A stretch of 64,000 nt of DNA from Panacagrimonas sp. (GCF_020697055.1 NZ_JAJFBP010000001.1:186001-250000); one strand, 5' to 3'; shown: positions 1 through 9,279, counted from the stretch's first letter. Notes: generated by a model not told the origin, from the letters alone. Numbers and translations are program-made.

Positions 1-680
1 TCGCGCACGAAGTAGATGCGCGGGTAGTAGCGATGAAAGCTCATCGGCGCGAGCGCCGGCTGTTCGAGCGCATCCGGCGCGGCCTTGGCGGCCGCTCCCC
101 AGCGCGTCAGCGTGCCCAGCGTGCCGTTGGTCTGCAGGTAGAAGTGGAACGCGCGCAGCGTCACGTCGCCGTCGCCGCCCGACATCTGTCCGGTGACCTG
201 GCCGCTGACGTGGCGCATCGCCAACGCATCGGTGCCGGCCCGCGCCTGTGCGATGCAGTTCCATTGACCCGCGATCGCGCCCGCGCTGTCCTGGTTGCGG
301 AACTCGAGCGGTGCGGCGATGTTGAAGGTCCAGGTCGTGCCGGCCGGGCCGCAGTCCGACGCAGGTGGCAGACCGACCGTCGCGCGCGAGATGTCGTCGT
401 CGACCGATTCGTTGGCCAGGTTGGGCACGATCCCGTCGGTGCCCATCATTCCGCCCCAGTAGCCCGCCATCGAAAGATCGCGCGAGAGCGTCGCCATCGC
501 GAAGCGCGCCTGGTCCTGCATTCCGGCGATCAGGTCGTTCTCGCGATAGCTGCGACTGGTGGCGACGAACAGCGTGCCCAGTCCGGCCAGCAGCAGCAGG
601 CCCAGCGTCGTGGCCACCAGCAGCTCGATCAGCGAAAAACCGCCGTCGCGGGTGCGGGACAGGTTTCGGTCAGGGCGCAT
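1..680 (-). CDS. pilW: Type IV pilus minor pilin PilW, 3' end beyond window
   Basis: Minor pilin that would be processed in the inner membrane and join the tip or priming complex of type IV pili. The ATG is at 680 and 226 codons are visible before the left edge. Residues 1-14 are a short basic leader ending in Gly-Gly, followed by FSLIELLV and a hydrophobic helix, the classic prepilin peptidase site with cleavage before Phe15 and Glu at +5. The rest is a soluble pseudopilin head rich in Ser, Thr and Gly. The start overlaps the end of pilV by 11 bases, so the two are translationally coupled in the order fimT-pilV-pilW. The family is clear from the leader, order and size; the PilW name rests mostly on position after pilV. 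Confidence 0.85.
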   Translation of the reverse strand, partial: MRPDRNLSRTRDGGFSLIELLVATTLGLLLLAGLGTLFVATSRSYRENDLIAGMQDQARFAMATLSRDLSMAGYWGGMMGTDGIVPNLANESVDDDISRATVGLPPASDCGPAGTTWTFNIAAPLEFRNQDSAGAIAGQWNCIAQARAGTDALAMRHVSGQVTGQMSGGDGDVTLRAFHFYLQTNGTLGTLTRWGAAAKAAPDALEQPALAPMSFHRYYPRIYFVR

Positions 681-1296
681 TGGGATCCGCCACGAAGGCT
701 TCGAGGACGATCACGCGGCGCAGGCGCTCGTCGCTGCCGGAATGCTGTGGATCGTCGTAGCGCCCCAGTCCCAGCCCGCAGGCGTTGCGGCGCGGATCGT
801 CGGCCGGATCGTCGGTGCCCGGATCGGCAAGGCCGGTGATGCCACGCCAGGCGACCACCACCAGGTACAGGCCCGCGACGTCGCCGGCCTGGATGCAGCC
901 GGTGGCGTCGACCAGGCCGCCGGCGTCCTCGCCATCGATCTGCGCCTCGGCGCCGAGCAGCGCCTGGCCCCAGCGGTACACGTCGTAGGCGGCGATCTCC
1001 AGCGGCGTGCACTGCGCATCGGGCGCCGCGCAGTCCACCGCCGCGGTCGCCGTGGTGGCGTCGCTGGTCAGATAGGCGTCGAGGAAACCGGGATTGCTGC
1101 GCAGGCTCTCGATCATCGACTGCGCCAGCGTACTGGCGCTGGTGCGCTGCACCGCGTCGTAGTTGAACTTCTTCGAGATCGCCTGCAGGCCCGCGACCGC
1201 CAGCAGACCGATGGCGGCGACGAAGATCGTGATCAGGACCTCGATCAGCGTGAAGCCCGCCTGCGTGCGCCGCCGTCTCGGAGCCGGACGGGTCAT
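670..1296 (-). CDS. pilV: Type IV pilus modification/minor pilin PilV
   Basis: Minor type IV pilin of 208 residues. The leader is strongly basic (an RRRR run) and ends QAG; the mature protein starts with FTLIEVLITIF, giving a prepilin peptidase site at Gly14/Phe15 with Glu at mature position 5. The hydrophobic helix then passes into a soluble domain. A wider open frame on this strand continues far upstream, but ATG 1296 is the sensible start because it places the leader correctly and overlaps the fimT stop (ATGA at 1293-1296). It lies between fimT and pilW in one operon. PilV-type minor pilins help prime pilus assembly together with PilW, PilX, PilE and FimU/FimT. Confidence 0.87.
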   Translation of the reverse strand: MTRPAPRRRRTQAGFTLIEVLITIFVAAIGLLAVAGLQAISKKFNYDAVQRTSASTLAQSMIESLRSNPGFLDAYLTSDATTATAAVDCAAPDAQCTPLEIAAYDVYRWGQALLGAEAQIDGEDAGGLVDATGCIQAGDVAGLYLVVVAWRGITGLADPGTDDPADDPRRNACGLGLGRYDDPQHSGSDERLRRVIVLEAFVADPNAP

Positions 1297-1889
1297 GGGC
1301 ACGACGCCGGCAGCGCGCCCTTGTCCAGCGGCACCAGGCTCACCCGTCCGCTCAGCGCCACGTCGATCAGCCGCGCGTCCTTGAGCAGTCCGCGCGTCTC
1401 GCACAACGTGAACTGCACGCGTTGGCCGGCGCGGCCGTTGGCCTGGAAGCTCAGATGCGTCGGATCCTCCAGCGTGGTGAGGATCGCGAAGGCATCGCCA
1501 TCCTGCGTGGGGGAGGTCGAGCCGATGCGCTCGTAGGCCGTGATCAGGTCCGCGGCGTTGTCCGGCTCGCTGCCGGAGAAGTCGCCGTCGGCGTCCTGGT
1601 AGACCAGCCACCCCTGCGCCCAGGTCCCCTGCGCCGAGGTGGCGCATTGCGGGAACGCCGCGCTGGAGTACCAGTCGCGCCGGCACAGCGTCACCGATGC
1701 GTTGCGCGCCACCGCCTCCGAACGCGCTTCGGTGAGTGCGCCATAGAGTTCGGTCGCCCCCTTGGCGCGGGCAGCCGCCAGCCCGAAGCGCGTGAACTGC
1801 GGCACCGCCAGTGCGAGCAGGATCGACGCGATCGCGATGGTCACCATCAATTCGAGCACGGTGAATCCTGCAGCGGATCGGAAGGGCAT
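1293..1889 (-). CDS. fimT: GspH/FimT-family pseudopilin
   Basis: First gene of the minor-pilin cluster, 198 residues. The short leader ends in Gly8 and is followed by FTVLELMVTIAIAS, a type III (prepilin) signal. The body matches the GspH/FimT layout: an N-terminal helix, an ARAKGATELYGALTEARSEA helix region and then a beta-rich head with Cys residues near positions 67 and 83. It is expected to sit in the inner membrane and be incorporated at the pilus tip. ATG 1889 is followed immediately by pilV with a 4-base overlap. FimT and FimU cannot be separated from sequence alone; FimT homologues in some naturally competent bacteria bind DNA. Confidence 0.85.
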   Translation of the reverse strand: MPFRSAAGFTVLELMVTIAIASILLALAVPQFTRFGLAAARAKGATELYGALTEARSEAVARNASVTLCRRDWYSSAAFPQCATSAQGTWAQGWLVYQDADGDFSGSEPDNAADLITAYERIGSTSPTQDGDAFAILTTLEDPTHLSFQANGRAGQRVQFTLCETRGLLKDARLIDVALSGRVSLVPLDKGALPASCP

Positions 1890-1967
1890 GGGGAGTGCTT
1901 ATATCAGGATGCCTTTTGCACGAGCCCTCTCCCGGATGGACGGGACCGCGCCGGTGGGCGAGTGGCC

Positions 1968-1994
1968 TAAAGTTTCTCCCCGATCGGCCGACGG
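1968..1994 (+). promoter_or_regulatory. Possible sigma-28-like promoter upstream of the glycine oxidase gene
   Basis: TAAAGTTT at 1968-1975, eleven bases, then GCCGACGG at 1987-1994. The first box is identical to the FliA -35 consensus and the second matches the first five bases of GCCGATAA. It lies about 75 bases before the ATG at 2068. A single imperfect match in GC-rich DNA may be chance. Confidence 0.3.
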
Positions 1995-2067
1995 CTCGAT
2001 AATCGCTTCTCGCGGCTGGATTTCCGGACCGCCCCTTTCCATCCACCCTACGTCTCGTCCGCCGCAC

Positions 2068-3090
2068 ATGGCGTCGTCCTCGCGCTCCGCCGACGTCCTG
2101 GTCATCGGCGCAGGTGTCATCGGCCTGTCGACCGCACTGGCGCTGCGCCGGGCCGGGCTGCGGGTCTGCGTGATCGAACGCGCCGCCGTCGGCCGCGGAT
2201 CGGCCTCCTGGGCCGGCGGCGGCATCCTGTCGCCGCTCGAACCCGGCGGCGTCGACGACGCGACGCTGCCGATCCTGCGCGACAGCCTCGCGCGCTATCC
2301 GGCGTGGTGCGAGGCCCTGGTCGCCGCCGGCGCCGTCGACCCCGAGTACCGCGTGAGCGGCATGCGCGTGCAGGCCCCGGCCGATCTCGCGGCATGGACG
2401 GATTTCTTCGAACGGCGATGCGGACTGCGCGTCGAGATCGCGGAGCGCGATGCCTGGCTGCCGGACGTGGCGCAGGTGCGCAGCCCGCGGCTGCTGCGCG
2501 CGCTGTCGACGGCGTTCGTGGCCGGCGGCGGCGAACAGGTCGAACAGCAGGCGGTGATCGGGCTCGAGACCACTGGCGATCGCGTCATCGGCGTCCGGAC
2601 GGCGCACGGCGTGCGATCGGCCGCGGTGGTGGTGCTCGCGGCAGGCGCGTGGAGCCGGGCGCTGTCGGCCGATGCGCCGGTGCGCCCGGTGCGCGGCCAG
2701 ATGCTGCTGATCGACGCGGCCCCGGGCGAACTGGACGCGATCGTCCTGCGCGACGGCCGCTACCTGATTCCGCGGCGCGACGGACCTGTGCTGGTCGGCA
2801 GCACCCTCGAGGAGGCGGGTTTCGGCGACGAGGTCACCGACGAGGCGCGGACGAGCCTGCTCGCATCGGTGCGCGAGATGGCGCCGCGGCTGGCGCAACG
2901 TCGCGTGCTCGCGCACTGGTCGGGCCTGCGACCGGCGACGCCGGCACCGGGAACGTGCGTCGTGCGCTGGGCACCGGCTACGCGCGGCCTGTTCCTCAAC
3001 ACGGGGCACCACCGGCTCGGGATCACGCTGGCGCCGGGCTCGGCGCAGCGTGCGGCCGACGCGATCGTCTCGGGAGTCGAACGCCGCTAG
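2068..3090 (+). CDS. thiO: FAD-dependent glycine oxidase (ThiO type)
   Basis: D-amino-acid-oxidase-fold flavoenzyme of 340 residues. ThiO oxidises glycine to the imine (dehydroglycine) used for the thiazole half of thiamine, releasing peroxide. The N-terminal dinucleotide-binding motif VLVIGAGVIGLSTALALRRA covers about residues 8-27. Near the C-terminus the sequence reaches HWSGLRPATPAPGT and then NTGHHRLGITLAPGSA, the family's substrate and FAD pocket. The open frame extends upstream to 1762, but ATG 2068 starts just before the FAD motif and gives the normal length. No other thi gene is nearby, so a broader amino-acid oxidase role cannot be excluded. It converges on bepA with only 16 bases between the stops. 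Confidence 0.8.
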   Translation: MASSSRSADVLVIGAGVIGLSTALALRRAGLRVCVIERAAVGRGSASWAGGGILSPLEPGGVDDATLPILRDSLARYPAWCEALVAAGAVDPEYRVSGMRVQAPADLAAWTDFFERRCGLRVEIAERDAWLPDVAQVRSPRLLRALSTAFVAGGGEQVEQQAVIGLETTGDRVIGVRTAHGVRSAAVVVLAAGAWSRALSADAPVRPVRGQMLLIDAAPGELDAIVLRDGRYLIPRRDGPVLVGSTLEEAGFGDEVTDEARTSLLASVREMAPRLAQRRVLAHWSGLRPATPAPGTCVVRWAPATRGLFLNTGHHRLGITLAPGSAQRAADAIVSGVERR

Positions 3091-3106
3091 TCGCGGCGGG
3101 GATCGA

Positions 3107-4645
3107 TCAGTACACCGCGCGCCGGCGCTGGCGATCGCGCTGCATGTCGGGATCCCAGTTGCGCGGGAGCGCCTCGCGCACCTCGGCGCGGCGCGCCGAG
3201 AGCCGTGCACGATCCTGTTCGCTGAGGCTCGCCAGGCGCAGTCCGGCATCGAGCTGCGACAGCGCGCCGCCGGCGTCACCGCGCAGGAACAGGTAGTTCG
3301 CCATCTGGTAGCTGGCTTCGGCGTTGTTGCGCATCTCGCGCGCCGCCTGCGACAGCAGGCGGTAGGTGTCGACGCGCGTGCCCAGCGCCTGCTCGTGCGA
3401 GAGCAGCACGCGGCGCGCTTCGTCGGAGCGTCCGGCCTGGATCAGCGCCTCGCCGTATTCGAGGATCGCCGGCGCGAAGCGCGGGTTGGCCTGCAGCGTC
3501 CGCTGATACACCGCCAGTCCCTTGTCGGTGTCGCCACCGCCCGTGAGGATCGCGGCCTGCAGCAGCGCAACGTTCGGCTGCTTGGGGAACTTGTCGATGA
3601 CCGGCTTGAGCGTCTCCAGCGCGACCTTGTTCTGGCCGAGCTCGTGCTGCGCGAAGGCCAGGCCATAGCGGGTGGACGGGTTGTCGTTGCCCGACTGGAT
3701 CAGCGTCGCGTAGGCCTGCACCGCGTCGCTGGGCTGGGTGGACGCATAGACCTGCGTGCGCGCCTTCATCAGTCCGTATTCGAGCGAGTCGACGACGTTG
3801 AGCTTGGGCAGCGCCTCGGCGCGGGCACGGGCTTCCGAGACGCGCGTGGTGTTCACCGGGTGGGTGCGCAGGATCTCGGGCATGCCGTTGCCGTACAGGC
3901 GCGACTGCTGTTCGAGCTTCTGGAAGAACGTGGCCATGCCGGCGGCGTCGTAACCGGCGCTGGCGAGCGTCTGGATGCCGATGCGGTCGGCTTCGAGTTC
4001 GTGTGCACGCGTGAACGCGACCTGGCGCTGATAGCTCAGGCCCTGACCGGCCGCGAGCGCGGCGAGCACGATGTCCGGATTGGCCGAGCCCGCGATGATC
4101 GCGGCCAGCACCATCGCCCAGGTGGCGATCGTGGCGACGCCGCTCTGCTCGGCCGCGCTGCGCGCGATGTGCCGCTGCGTGACGTGCGCGAGTTCGTGGC
4201 CCATCACGCCGGCGAGTTCGCTTTCGTTGGCGCTGGCGGTGACCAGGCCCGCGTTGAAGCCCATGTATCCGCCCGGCAACGCGAAGGCGTTTATGCGCGG
4301 ATCCTTGACCATGAAGAACTCGAGGTGCGGCGGTCGCGCGCCGCTGGCCGCGGCCAGGCGCCAGCCCATCGCGGTCAGGTATTCGGTGATCTCGGGATCT
4401 TCGAGCAGGTACTCGTAGGCATAGAGCTCGGAGACCACGCGCGCGCCCAGCCGCGCCTCTTCGGCCGGCGACAGCGCGGTGTCGGCCGGATCGCCCAGCT
4501 GCGGCAGGTCGAGATCGCGCACCGCGCCGGTGGGCAGCTCGGGCGCCTCCCTCGGAAGCATCGCCGTCGACTGGGCCTGCGCCGATCCCCACGCACCGAG
4601 GATCAGGCCCGCGCAGGTCAGCAGGGGAACGAGGGATCGGAGCAT
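3107..4645 (-). CDS. bepA: Periplasmic M48 metalloprotease/chaperone BepA (YfgC)
   Basis: Periplasmic zinc protease with a TPR tail that assists or degrades outer-membrane proteins such as LptD during assembly. The 512-residue protein starts with a cleavable signal peptide ending AQA (about residues 1-25). The metzincin-like motif HELAH is at 150-154, and the third zinc ligand is Glu218 in HELEADRIGI, the M48 signature. From about residue 290 to the end it is helical and repeat-like (YGLAFAQHELGQNKVALETL and similar), fitting the TPR domain of BepA. Length and domain order match the family. It is a single gene; the downstream neighbour thiO faces it. Confidence 0.9.
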   Translation of the reverse strand: MLRSLVPLLTCAGLILGAWGSAQAQSTAMLPREAPELPTGAVRDLDLPQLGDPADTALSPAEEARLGARVVSELYAYEYLLEDPEITEYLTAMGWRLAAASGARPPHLEFFMVKDPRINAFALPGGYMGFNAGLVTASANESELAGVMGHELAHVTQRHIARSAAEQSGVATIATWAMVLAAIIAGSANPDIVLAALAAGQGLSYQRQVAFTRAHELEADRIGIQTLASAGYDAAGMATFFQKLEQQSRLYGNGMPEILRTHPVNTTRVSEARARAEALPKLNVVDSLEYGLMKARTQVYASTQPSDAVQAYATLIQSGNDNPSTRYGLAFAQHELGQNKVALETLKPVIDKFPKQPNVALLQAAILTGGGDTDKGLAVYQRTLQANPRFAPAILEYGEALIQAGRSDEARRVLLSHEQALGTRVDTYRLLSQAAREMRNNAEASYQMANYLFLRGDAGGALSQLDAGLRLASLSEQDRARLSARRAEVREALPRNWDPDMQRDRQRRRAVY

Positions 4646-4718
4646 GGAAGGGGAGCCGATGGGCCGCAGCAGTTTACGCGCCTTGGAGTGCGGGCGCGGT
4701 CAATGGTTCAGCGCTGGA

Positions 4719-5483
4719 TCAGGCCAGGAAGCCGCCGTCGACGACGAGCGTCGTTCCCGTGACATAGCTCGACGCATCGCTGGACAGATAGAGCACGGCC
4801 GGTGCGATTTCTTCGGGCTGGGCCATGCGCTGCAGCGGCAGCTGATCGGTGATCGATTTGCGGATCGCGTCGTTCTTGGTGATCGCCGAGGCGAACTTGG
4901 TGTCCGTCAGTCCCGGCAGCACGGCGTTGACGCGCACTTTCCACGGCGCGCATTCGCGCGCAAACGCCTGCGTCATGTTGATGACCGCGGCCTTGGTGAT
5001 CGAGTAGATGCCCTGGAACATCGCGGGCCGCACGCCGTTGATGCTGGCGACGTTGACGATCGCCCCGCCGCCGCTGGCCCTGATCGCCTTGGCGCCGAGC
5101 GCGGACAGCTCGAAGTAGCCCTTCACGTTCACCTGCAGCGTCTTGTCGACCATGCTCATCTCGGTGTCGGCGATGTGACCGAAGTGCGGATTGGTCGCGG
5201 CGTTGTTGACCAGGATGTCGAGCCGGCCGAGGTCGTTCGAGATCCGCCGCATCAGCTCCGCCAGCGCGGTGCTGTCGCCCTGGTGCGCGGCGATGGGCGT
5301 CGCCTTGCCTCCGGCCTGCACGATCTCGGCGGCGACCTGATCGAGGTCGGCCTGCTTGCGGCTCGACACCACGACGTGCGCGCCCTGTTCGGCGAGCAGG
5401 CGCGCGGTGGCTGCGCCGATGCCGCGCGAGGCGCCGGTGATCAGGGCGACGCGACCGCTGAGATCGAAGAGCTGGGTGGCCAT
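4719..5483 (-). CDS. Short-chain dehydrogenase/reductase
   Basis: Classical SDR of 254 residues, presumably cytoplasmic and NAD(P)H-dependent. The cofactor motif TGASRGIG is at 17-24, NNA at 93-95, Asn119, Ser147 and the Tyr160-x3-Lys164 active site are all present, and PGLTDTKFA and a C-terminal VTGTTLVVDGGFLA follow, as in FabG-like 3-oxoacyl reductases and related dehydrogenases. Arg42 after the second strand (SSRKQ) suggests an NADPH preference. The substrate cannot be read from sequence. It stands alone between bepA and the Pro/Ala-rich protein gene on the same strand, with about 70 and 100 bases of spacing. Confidence 0.85.
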   Translation of the reverse strand: MATQLFDLSGRVALITGASRGIGAATARLLAEQGAHVVVSSRKQADLDQVAAEIVQAGGKATPIAAHQGDSTALAELMRRISNDLGRLDILVNNAATNPHFGHIADTEMSMVDKTLQVNVKGYFELSALGAKAIRASGGGAIVNVASINGVRPAMFQGIYSITKAAVINMTQAFARECAPWKVRVNAVLPGLTDTKFASAITKNDAIRKSITDQLPLQRMAQPEEIAPAVLYLSSDASSYVTGTTLVVDGGFLA

Positions 5484-5585
5484 GTTCGGATGGACGGGTT
5501 CGGGGAGCTTAAAAAGACTGCGCGCCGCGACCCTCGTCGGGGCGCGGCGCGCGGTACTTGCGATCGCGGCGGCTGCGGTGGCGCG

Positions 5586-6887
5586 TTACTGCACGAACAC
5601 CGCGCCCGAGGAGGCGGCGCCGACGGCACGGCCGCCCTTGTCGGCCAGCCCCGTTCCGATCTCGACCGTGTACAGGCCCGGATCGACGTTGAGCAGCAGC
5701 ATCGACTTGTTGCCGTTGGCGACCATCCACTGACCCTTCACGGCGCCGCCCTTCTTGGGCGTGACCTTGATGTGCTGGTTGGCGCTCTCGGCGTTATCGA
5801 ACTGTCCGTCGAACATCACGACGATCGCCTTGGTGAAGCTGGCCTCGCCGGCATAGACGACGTTGAGCTTGCCGGCTTCCTTGGCAGGCCACCACGCGAT
5901 CTTGGCTTCCTCGGGTGCCTTCTTCGGAGCGGCCGACTTCGGCGCGGCCTTGGGCTTGGGCTTGGACTCGGCCTTGGGCTTGGGCTTCGGCGCAGGCGCC
6001 GGTGCCGGTGCGGGTACGGGCTCGGGCGCCGCAGCAGCCACCGGGGCGGGTTCCGGAGCCGGCGCGGGCGGCGGCGGTTCGGCGGCCGGGGCCGGGGCCG
6101 GTTCCGGAGCCGGGGCAGGGGCCGGTTCCGGGGCAGACGCACCCGGATCGACGGCCGCGACTTCGGCCGGCGGCGGCGCCATGCCGTCGGCCGGCGCGGC
6201 GGGACCGCCGGGGGCGCCCATCGCCGTGACGACCACAGGCTTGGCATTGGGATCGGTCAGGCCGGTCGGGCAGGCGCCCGCGGCTTCGGTGACGCCGCCG
6301 CCGGCGGGTGCCGGGGCGCCGGGGTCGCTCGACATCGCAGCGGCATCCATCGCGGGCTCGGGAGCCGGCGCGGGTTCGGCAGCCGGTGCGGGTTCAGGCG
6401 CAGGCGTGGCCTCCGGCGCCGGTGCAGCCTCGGGCGCCGGGGCCGCGGTGTCAGCCTGGGCCACTTCCATCGCGGGGGCGGGCGTTTCGGTGGCGCCCGG
6501 TGCGCCCATCGCGGGGACGACGACCGGCGTGCCGGCTCCGGCGCCCATCGCGCACGAGCCACCGGCGACGGCCGGAGCCGACGGCGCTTCACTGGCGGCG
6601 GGAGCGGTTTCGGGCGGCGGCGTGCTGCTGGCGGCTTCGGGTGCGGACTCGGCGCCGGCGTCCTGCGCCGTGGCCACTTCCATCTGACCTTCCTGCGCGA
6701 ACGCGGTGGCCGCGGGAGACGAGGCGCCCGGCTCGGAGATCGAAGCGGCGAACACCTGCTCGGCCGTGATGCCTTCGGCCTTCGGCTCTTCGGCATGCGA
6801 AATCGGTGCGATCAAGTTGAGCGCAACGAGCGTGACGACGGCCACGCCAACGGTTACGGCCGCAAGAACGAGGGCCTTCGAATTCAT
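5586..6887 (-). CDS. Membrane-anchored Pro/Ala/Glu-rich protein with a C-terminal globular domain
   Basis: I do not recognise this protein. It has 433 residues from ATG 6887, chosen because GGGAGAG precedes it by a few bases and because it puts a transmembrane or signal helix at residues 5-28. About 300 residues of low-complexity Pro-Ala-Glu repeats follow, then a Lys/Pro stretch (300-325) and a compact C-terminal domain (about 329-433) that begins KIAWWPAKEAGKLNVVYAGE and looks beta-rich. Two copies of a Cys-containing module, with PVVV-x-AMGAPG as the core, lie in the linker (Cys112 and Cys206). The layout resembles a periplasm-spanning tether like TonB with a terminal binding domain; this is inference only. 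Confidence 0.7.
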   Translation of the reverse strand: MNSKALVLAAVTVGVAVVTLVALNLIAPISHAEEPKAEGITAEQVFAASISEPGASSPAATAFAQEGQMEVATAQDAGAESAPEAASSTPPPETAPAASEAPSAPAVAGGSCAMGAGAGTPVVVPAMGAPGATETPAPAMEVAQADTAAPAPEAAPAPEATPAPEPAPAAEPAPAPEPAMDAAAMSSDPGAPAPAGGGVTEAAGACPTGLTDPNAKPVVVTAMGAPGGPAAPADGMAPPPAEVAAVDPGASAPEPAPAPAPEPAPAPAAEPPPPAPAPEPAPVAAAAPEPVPAPAPAPAPKPKPKAESKPKPKAAPKSAAPKKAPEEAKIAWWPAKEAGKLNVVYAGEASFTKAIVVMFDGQFDNAESANQHIKVTPKKGGAVKGQWMVANGNKSMLLLNVDPGLYTVEIGTGLADKGGRAVGAASSGAVFVQ

Positions 6888-6935
6888 CACCGCTCTCCCA
6901 ATCTGAGAAGTCTTTGTCTGTCTGTCGGGTTCAGT

Positions 6936-6973
6936 GTTTGCTGATCCTGTACTCCACAAGACAGGCAGCAAAC
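6936..6973 (-). promoter_or_regulatory. Stem-loop in the leader of the Pro/Ala-rich protein gene
   Basis: GTTTGCTG at 6936-6943 pairs with CAGCAAAC at 6966-6973, and CCTGT at 6946-6950 with ACAGG at 6961-6965, giving a 13-pair stem with a 2-base bulge and a 10-base loop. It ends about 50 bases before the ATG at 6887. It could be an mRNA leader structure or a divided operator. There is no T run after it in either direction. Confidence 0.45.
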
Positions 6974-7147
6974 GCCGGCCACTATCCCGTAGGGGCTGCC
7001 CCGACGTCAACGTACGGCGCTCTCGTCAGTGTCCGCCCTAGGCACTCGTCTTATCGTCTTGCGTCGATTCGCGAAACCGCCCATGCGGGTAGTCATGCGC
7101 GACGTCGAACCACCTCACGACACGACCGATCAGGACCTTCTCCTTTC

Positions 7148-8554
7148 ATGAGCGACCGCTTTCTGGAATTCACGCAGACCGCCTTCGGCAAGCAGCTGTC
7201 CGGCCTGCTCGGGCTACCGCAGCCGCCGCGCCTGCGTCGCGCCGACGGCGCCTACGCCGAACAACCGCTGGCGCGACGCAGCGTGCTGATCGGCACGGCG
7301 CCGCACGCGGAACTCGCGGGCGCGATGGTCGCCTCGCTCGCCGCCGCCGGCGCCGAACTCTTCATCGCGCCGGATCACACCGGCATCGCGCCGCTCAAGG
7401 AAGCGGCGCATGGCCTGGGCGTGGCGCTCAAGGGCGAGCCATCGGGCGAGAGCTTCGCGCCCGAGGCGCTGGTGTTCGACGCCAGCGGCATCGAGTCGGC
7501 CGAAGGCCTGCGCACGCTCTTCGATTTCCTGCAGCCGCGCGTCGCACGTCTGGCCCGCAATGGCCGCGTGCTGGTGCTGACCCGTCCGCCGTCCTCGCTC
7601 GACGACATCGGGCAGCGCACCGCGGCGGCGGCGCTGTCGGGATTCACGCGCTCGCTGAGCAAGGAGATCGGGCGCAAGGGCTCGACCGTCAATCTCGTGC
7701 AGGTGCGCCGAGGGGGTGAGGACAACCTCGCCGGCACGTTGCGCTTCTTCCTCTCGGAACATTCGGCCTTCGTGGCCGGCCAGGTCCTGCAGGTCGGCGC
7801 GGGCGAGGGCGCGCCCGCTACGTTCGGGTCACCGCTGGCGGGCAAGCTGGCGTTGGTGACCGGCGCGGCACGCGGCATCGGCGCGTCGATCGCGCAGACG
7901 CTGGCGCGCGAAGGCGCGCAGGTGATCGGCATGGATCGTCCGCAGGAAGAAGGCGCGCTGGGCGAGACGATGAGCCGCATCGGCGGCCGCGGCCTGGCGC
8001 TCGATGTCAGCGCAAAGGACGCCGGCGAACGCATCCGCAGCGAGTGCGGTCCGCTCGACGTGATCGTCCACAACGCCGGTGTCACCCGCGACAAGATGTT
8101 GCGCAACATGCCGCCGCACCTGTGGGACATGGTGCTCGACATCAACCTCGGTTCGATCGTGCGCATCAACGACAAGCTGATGCAGGACGACGGCTTCAAG
8201 CCCGGCGCGCGCGTGGTGTGCATCTCGTCGATCGGCGGCATCGCCGGCAATCCGGGACAGACCAACTACGGCGCGACCAAGGCCGGCATCATCGGTTACG
8301 TCGATGCGCTGGCCCCGGCGTTCGCCCAGCGCGGCGGCGCGATCAACGCGGTGGCACCGGGCTTCATCGAGACGCAGATGACCGCCGCGATGCCGCTGAT
8401 GACCCGCGAGGTCGGACGGCGCCTGAACTCGTTGTCGCAGGGCGGCCTGCCGATCGACATCGCCGAAGCGGTCACGTTCTTCTCCTCGGCGCACTCGGCG
8501 GGCGTGAACGGACAGACGCTGCGCGTCTGCGGGCAGAGCTTCATCGGCGCGTGA
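7148..8554 (+). CDS. High-molecular-weight 3-oxoacyl-ACP/CoA reductase (FabG4 type)
   Basis: Double-domain ketoacyl reductase of 468 residues. About 1-225 form a degenerate Rossmann/flavodoxin-like domain, and 226-468 a complete SDR domain with TGAARGIG near 237-244, NAG, a serine near 361 and Tyr374-x3-Lys378. The length and the split into an inactive N-domain and active C-domain match HMW FabG enzymes such as mycobacterial FabG4, which reduce 3-oxoacyl-CoA or -ACP with NADH. ATG 7148 gives the family N-terminus; the open frame extends further upstream without homology signs. In related genomes this gene is commonly linked to a MaoC dehydratase and a thiolase; here a MaoC gene is in the window but 50 kb away. 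Confidence 0.85.
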   Translation: MSDRFLEFTQTAFGKQLSGLLGLPQPPRLRRADGAYAEQPLARRSVLIGTAPHAELAGAMVASLAAAGAELFIAPDHTGIAPLKEAAHGLGVALKGEPSGESFAPEALVFDASGIESAEGLRTLFDFLQPRVARLARNGRVLVLTRPPSSLDDIGQRTAAAALSGFTRSLSKEIGRKGSTVNLVQVRRGGEDNLAGTLRFFLSEHSAFVAGQVLQVGAGEGAPATFGSPLAGKLALVTGAARGIGASIAQTLAREGAQVIGMDRPQEEGALGETMSRIGGRGLALDVSAKDAGERIRSECGPLDVIVHNAGVTRDKMLRNMPPHLWDMVLDINLGSIVRINDKLMQDDGFKPGARVVCISSIGGIAGNPGQTNYGATKAGIIGYVDALAPAFAQRGGAINAVAPGFIETQMTAAMPLMTREVGRRLNSLSQGGLPIDIAEAVTFFSSAHSAGVNGQTLRVCGQSFIGA

Positions 8555-8685
8555 TCGAAGGCACGGCGGCAAGCGCGGGCGGCCGGCATCTGGAGGCAAG
8601 GGGCCGCGCCATGCTCACGTCCGCAGGGTCATCTCGCCTAAACTGCGCGATGACCGCAGGCCTATCGAATCCCCCTGATCCTTCC

Positions 8686-9279
8686 ATGAGCGAGCTGTAT
8701 CGCATCGCCGAGGCGCGTTTGCCGACGCCGTTCGCCGAGTTTCGCATCCAGGTCTTCGGCGCTTCCGATGGCAAGGAGCACGTCGTGATCGCGCTCGGCG
8801 ACCTGAGCGGAGACGAGCCGCCGCTGGTGCGCGTCCACTCCGAGTGCCTCACCGGTGATGCGCTGTTCTCCCTGCGCTGCGACTGCGGCTTCCAGCTCGA
8901 CGCGGCATTGGCGGCGATCGCCAAGGCCGGGCGCGGCGCGGTGCTGTACCTGCGCCAGGAGGGCCGCGGCATCGGGCTGGGCAACAAGATCCGCGCGTAT
9001 GCACTGCAGGACCAGGGCAGCGACACGGTCGAGGCGAACCATCAGCTCGGCTTTCCTGCCGATGCGCGCGAGTACGACCTGGCGGTGGAGCTGCTGCGCG
9101 TGCTGGGGCTGCGTCGCATCCGCCTGATGACCAACAACCCGCGCAAGCTCGATGCGCTGGTGCGCGACGGCATCGAGATCGTCGAGCGCGTGTCGGTGGA
9201 GTCCGGCCGGAACCCGCACAACGAGGCCTACCTGCGCGCCAAGGCCGACAAGCTCGGACATTGGTTGACGCTGCCGTGA
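8686..9279 (+). CDS. ribA: GTP cyclohydrolase II
   Basis: Opens GTP to 2,5-diamino-6-ribosylamino-4(3H)-pyrimidinone 5'-phosphate, the first step of riboflavin synthesis. The protein has 197 residues from ATG 8686, as in the stand-alone E. coli enzyme (196). The zinc cysteines are Cys54, Cys65 and Cys67 (SECLTGD and LRCDCGF). The catalytic region [19 protein letters not shown] and the C-terminal [13 protein letters not shown] are intact. An in-frame opening exists upstream but lacks homology. The last bases overlap the start of the following kinase gene (GTGA). No ribB domain is fused, so a separate dihydroxybutanone phosphate synthase must lie elsewhere. Confidence 0.95.
   Translation: MSELYRIAEARLPTPFAEFRIQVFGASDGKEHVVIALGDLSGDEPPLVRVHSECLTGDALFSLRCDCGFQLDAALAAIAKAGRGAVLYLRQEGRGIGLGNKIRAYALQDQGSDTVEANHQLGFPADAREYDLAVELLRVLGLRRIRLMTNNPRKLDALVRDGIEIVERVSVESGRNPHNEAYLRAKADKLGHWLTLP

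Noticed and set aside
670-3279. A single minus-strand frame spanning pilV through the region opposite thiO.
   Set aside because: Only the 670-1296 part has pilin homology; the rest is antisense to thiO and crosses fimT in another frame.
8555-8685. The 131 bases before ribA, considered as an FMN riboswitch.
   Set aside because: I could not find the conserved AGGATAC-type RFN elements; the stretch looks like an ordinary leader.
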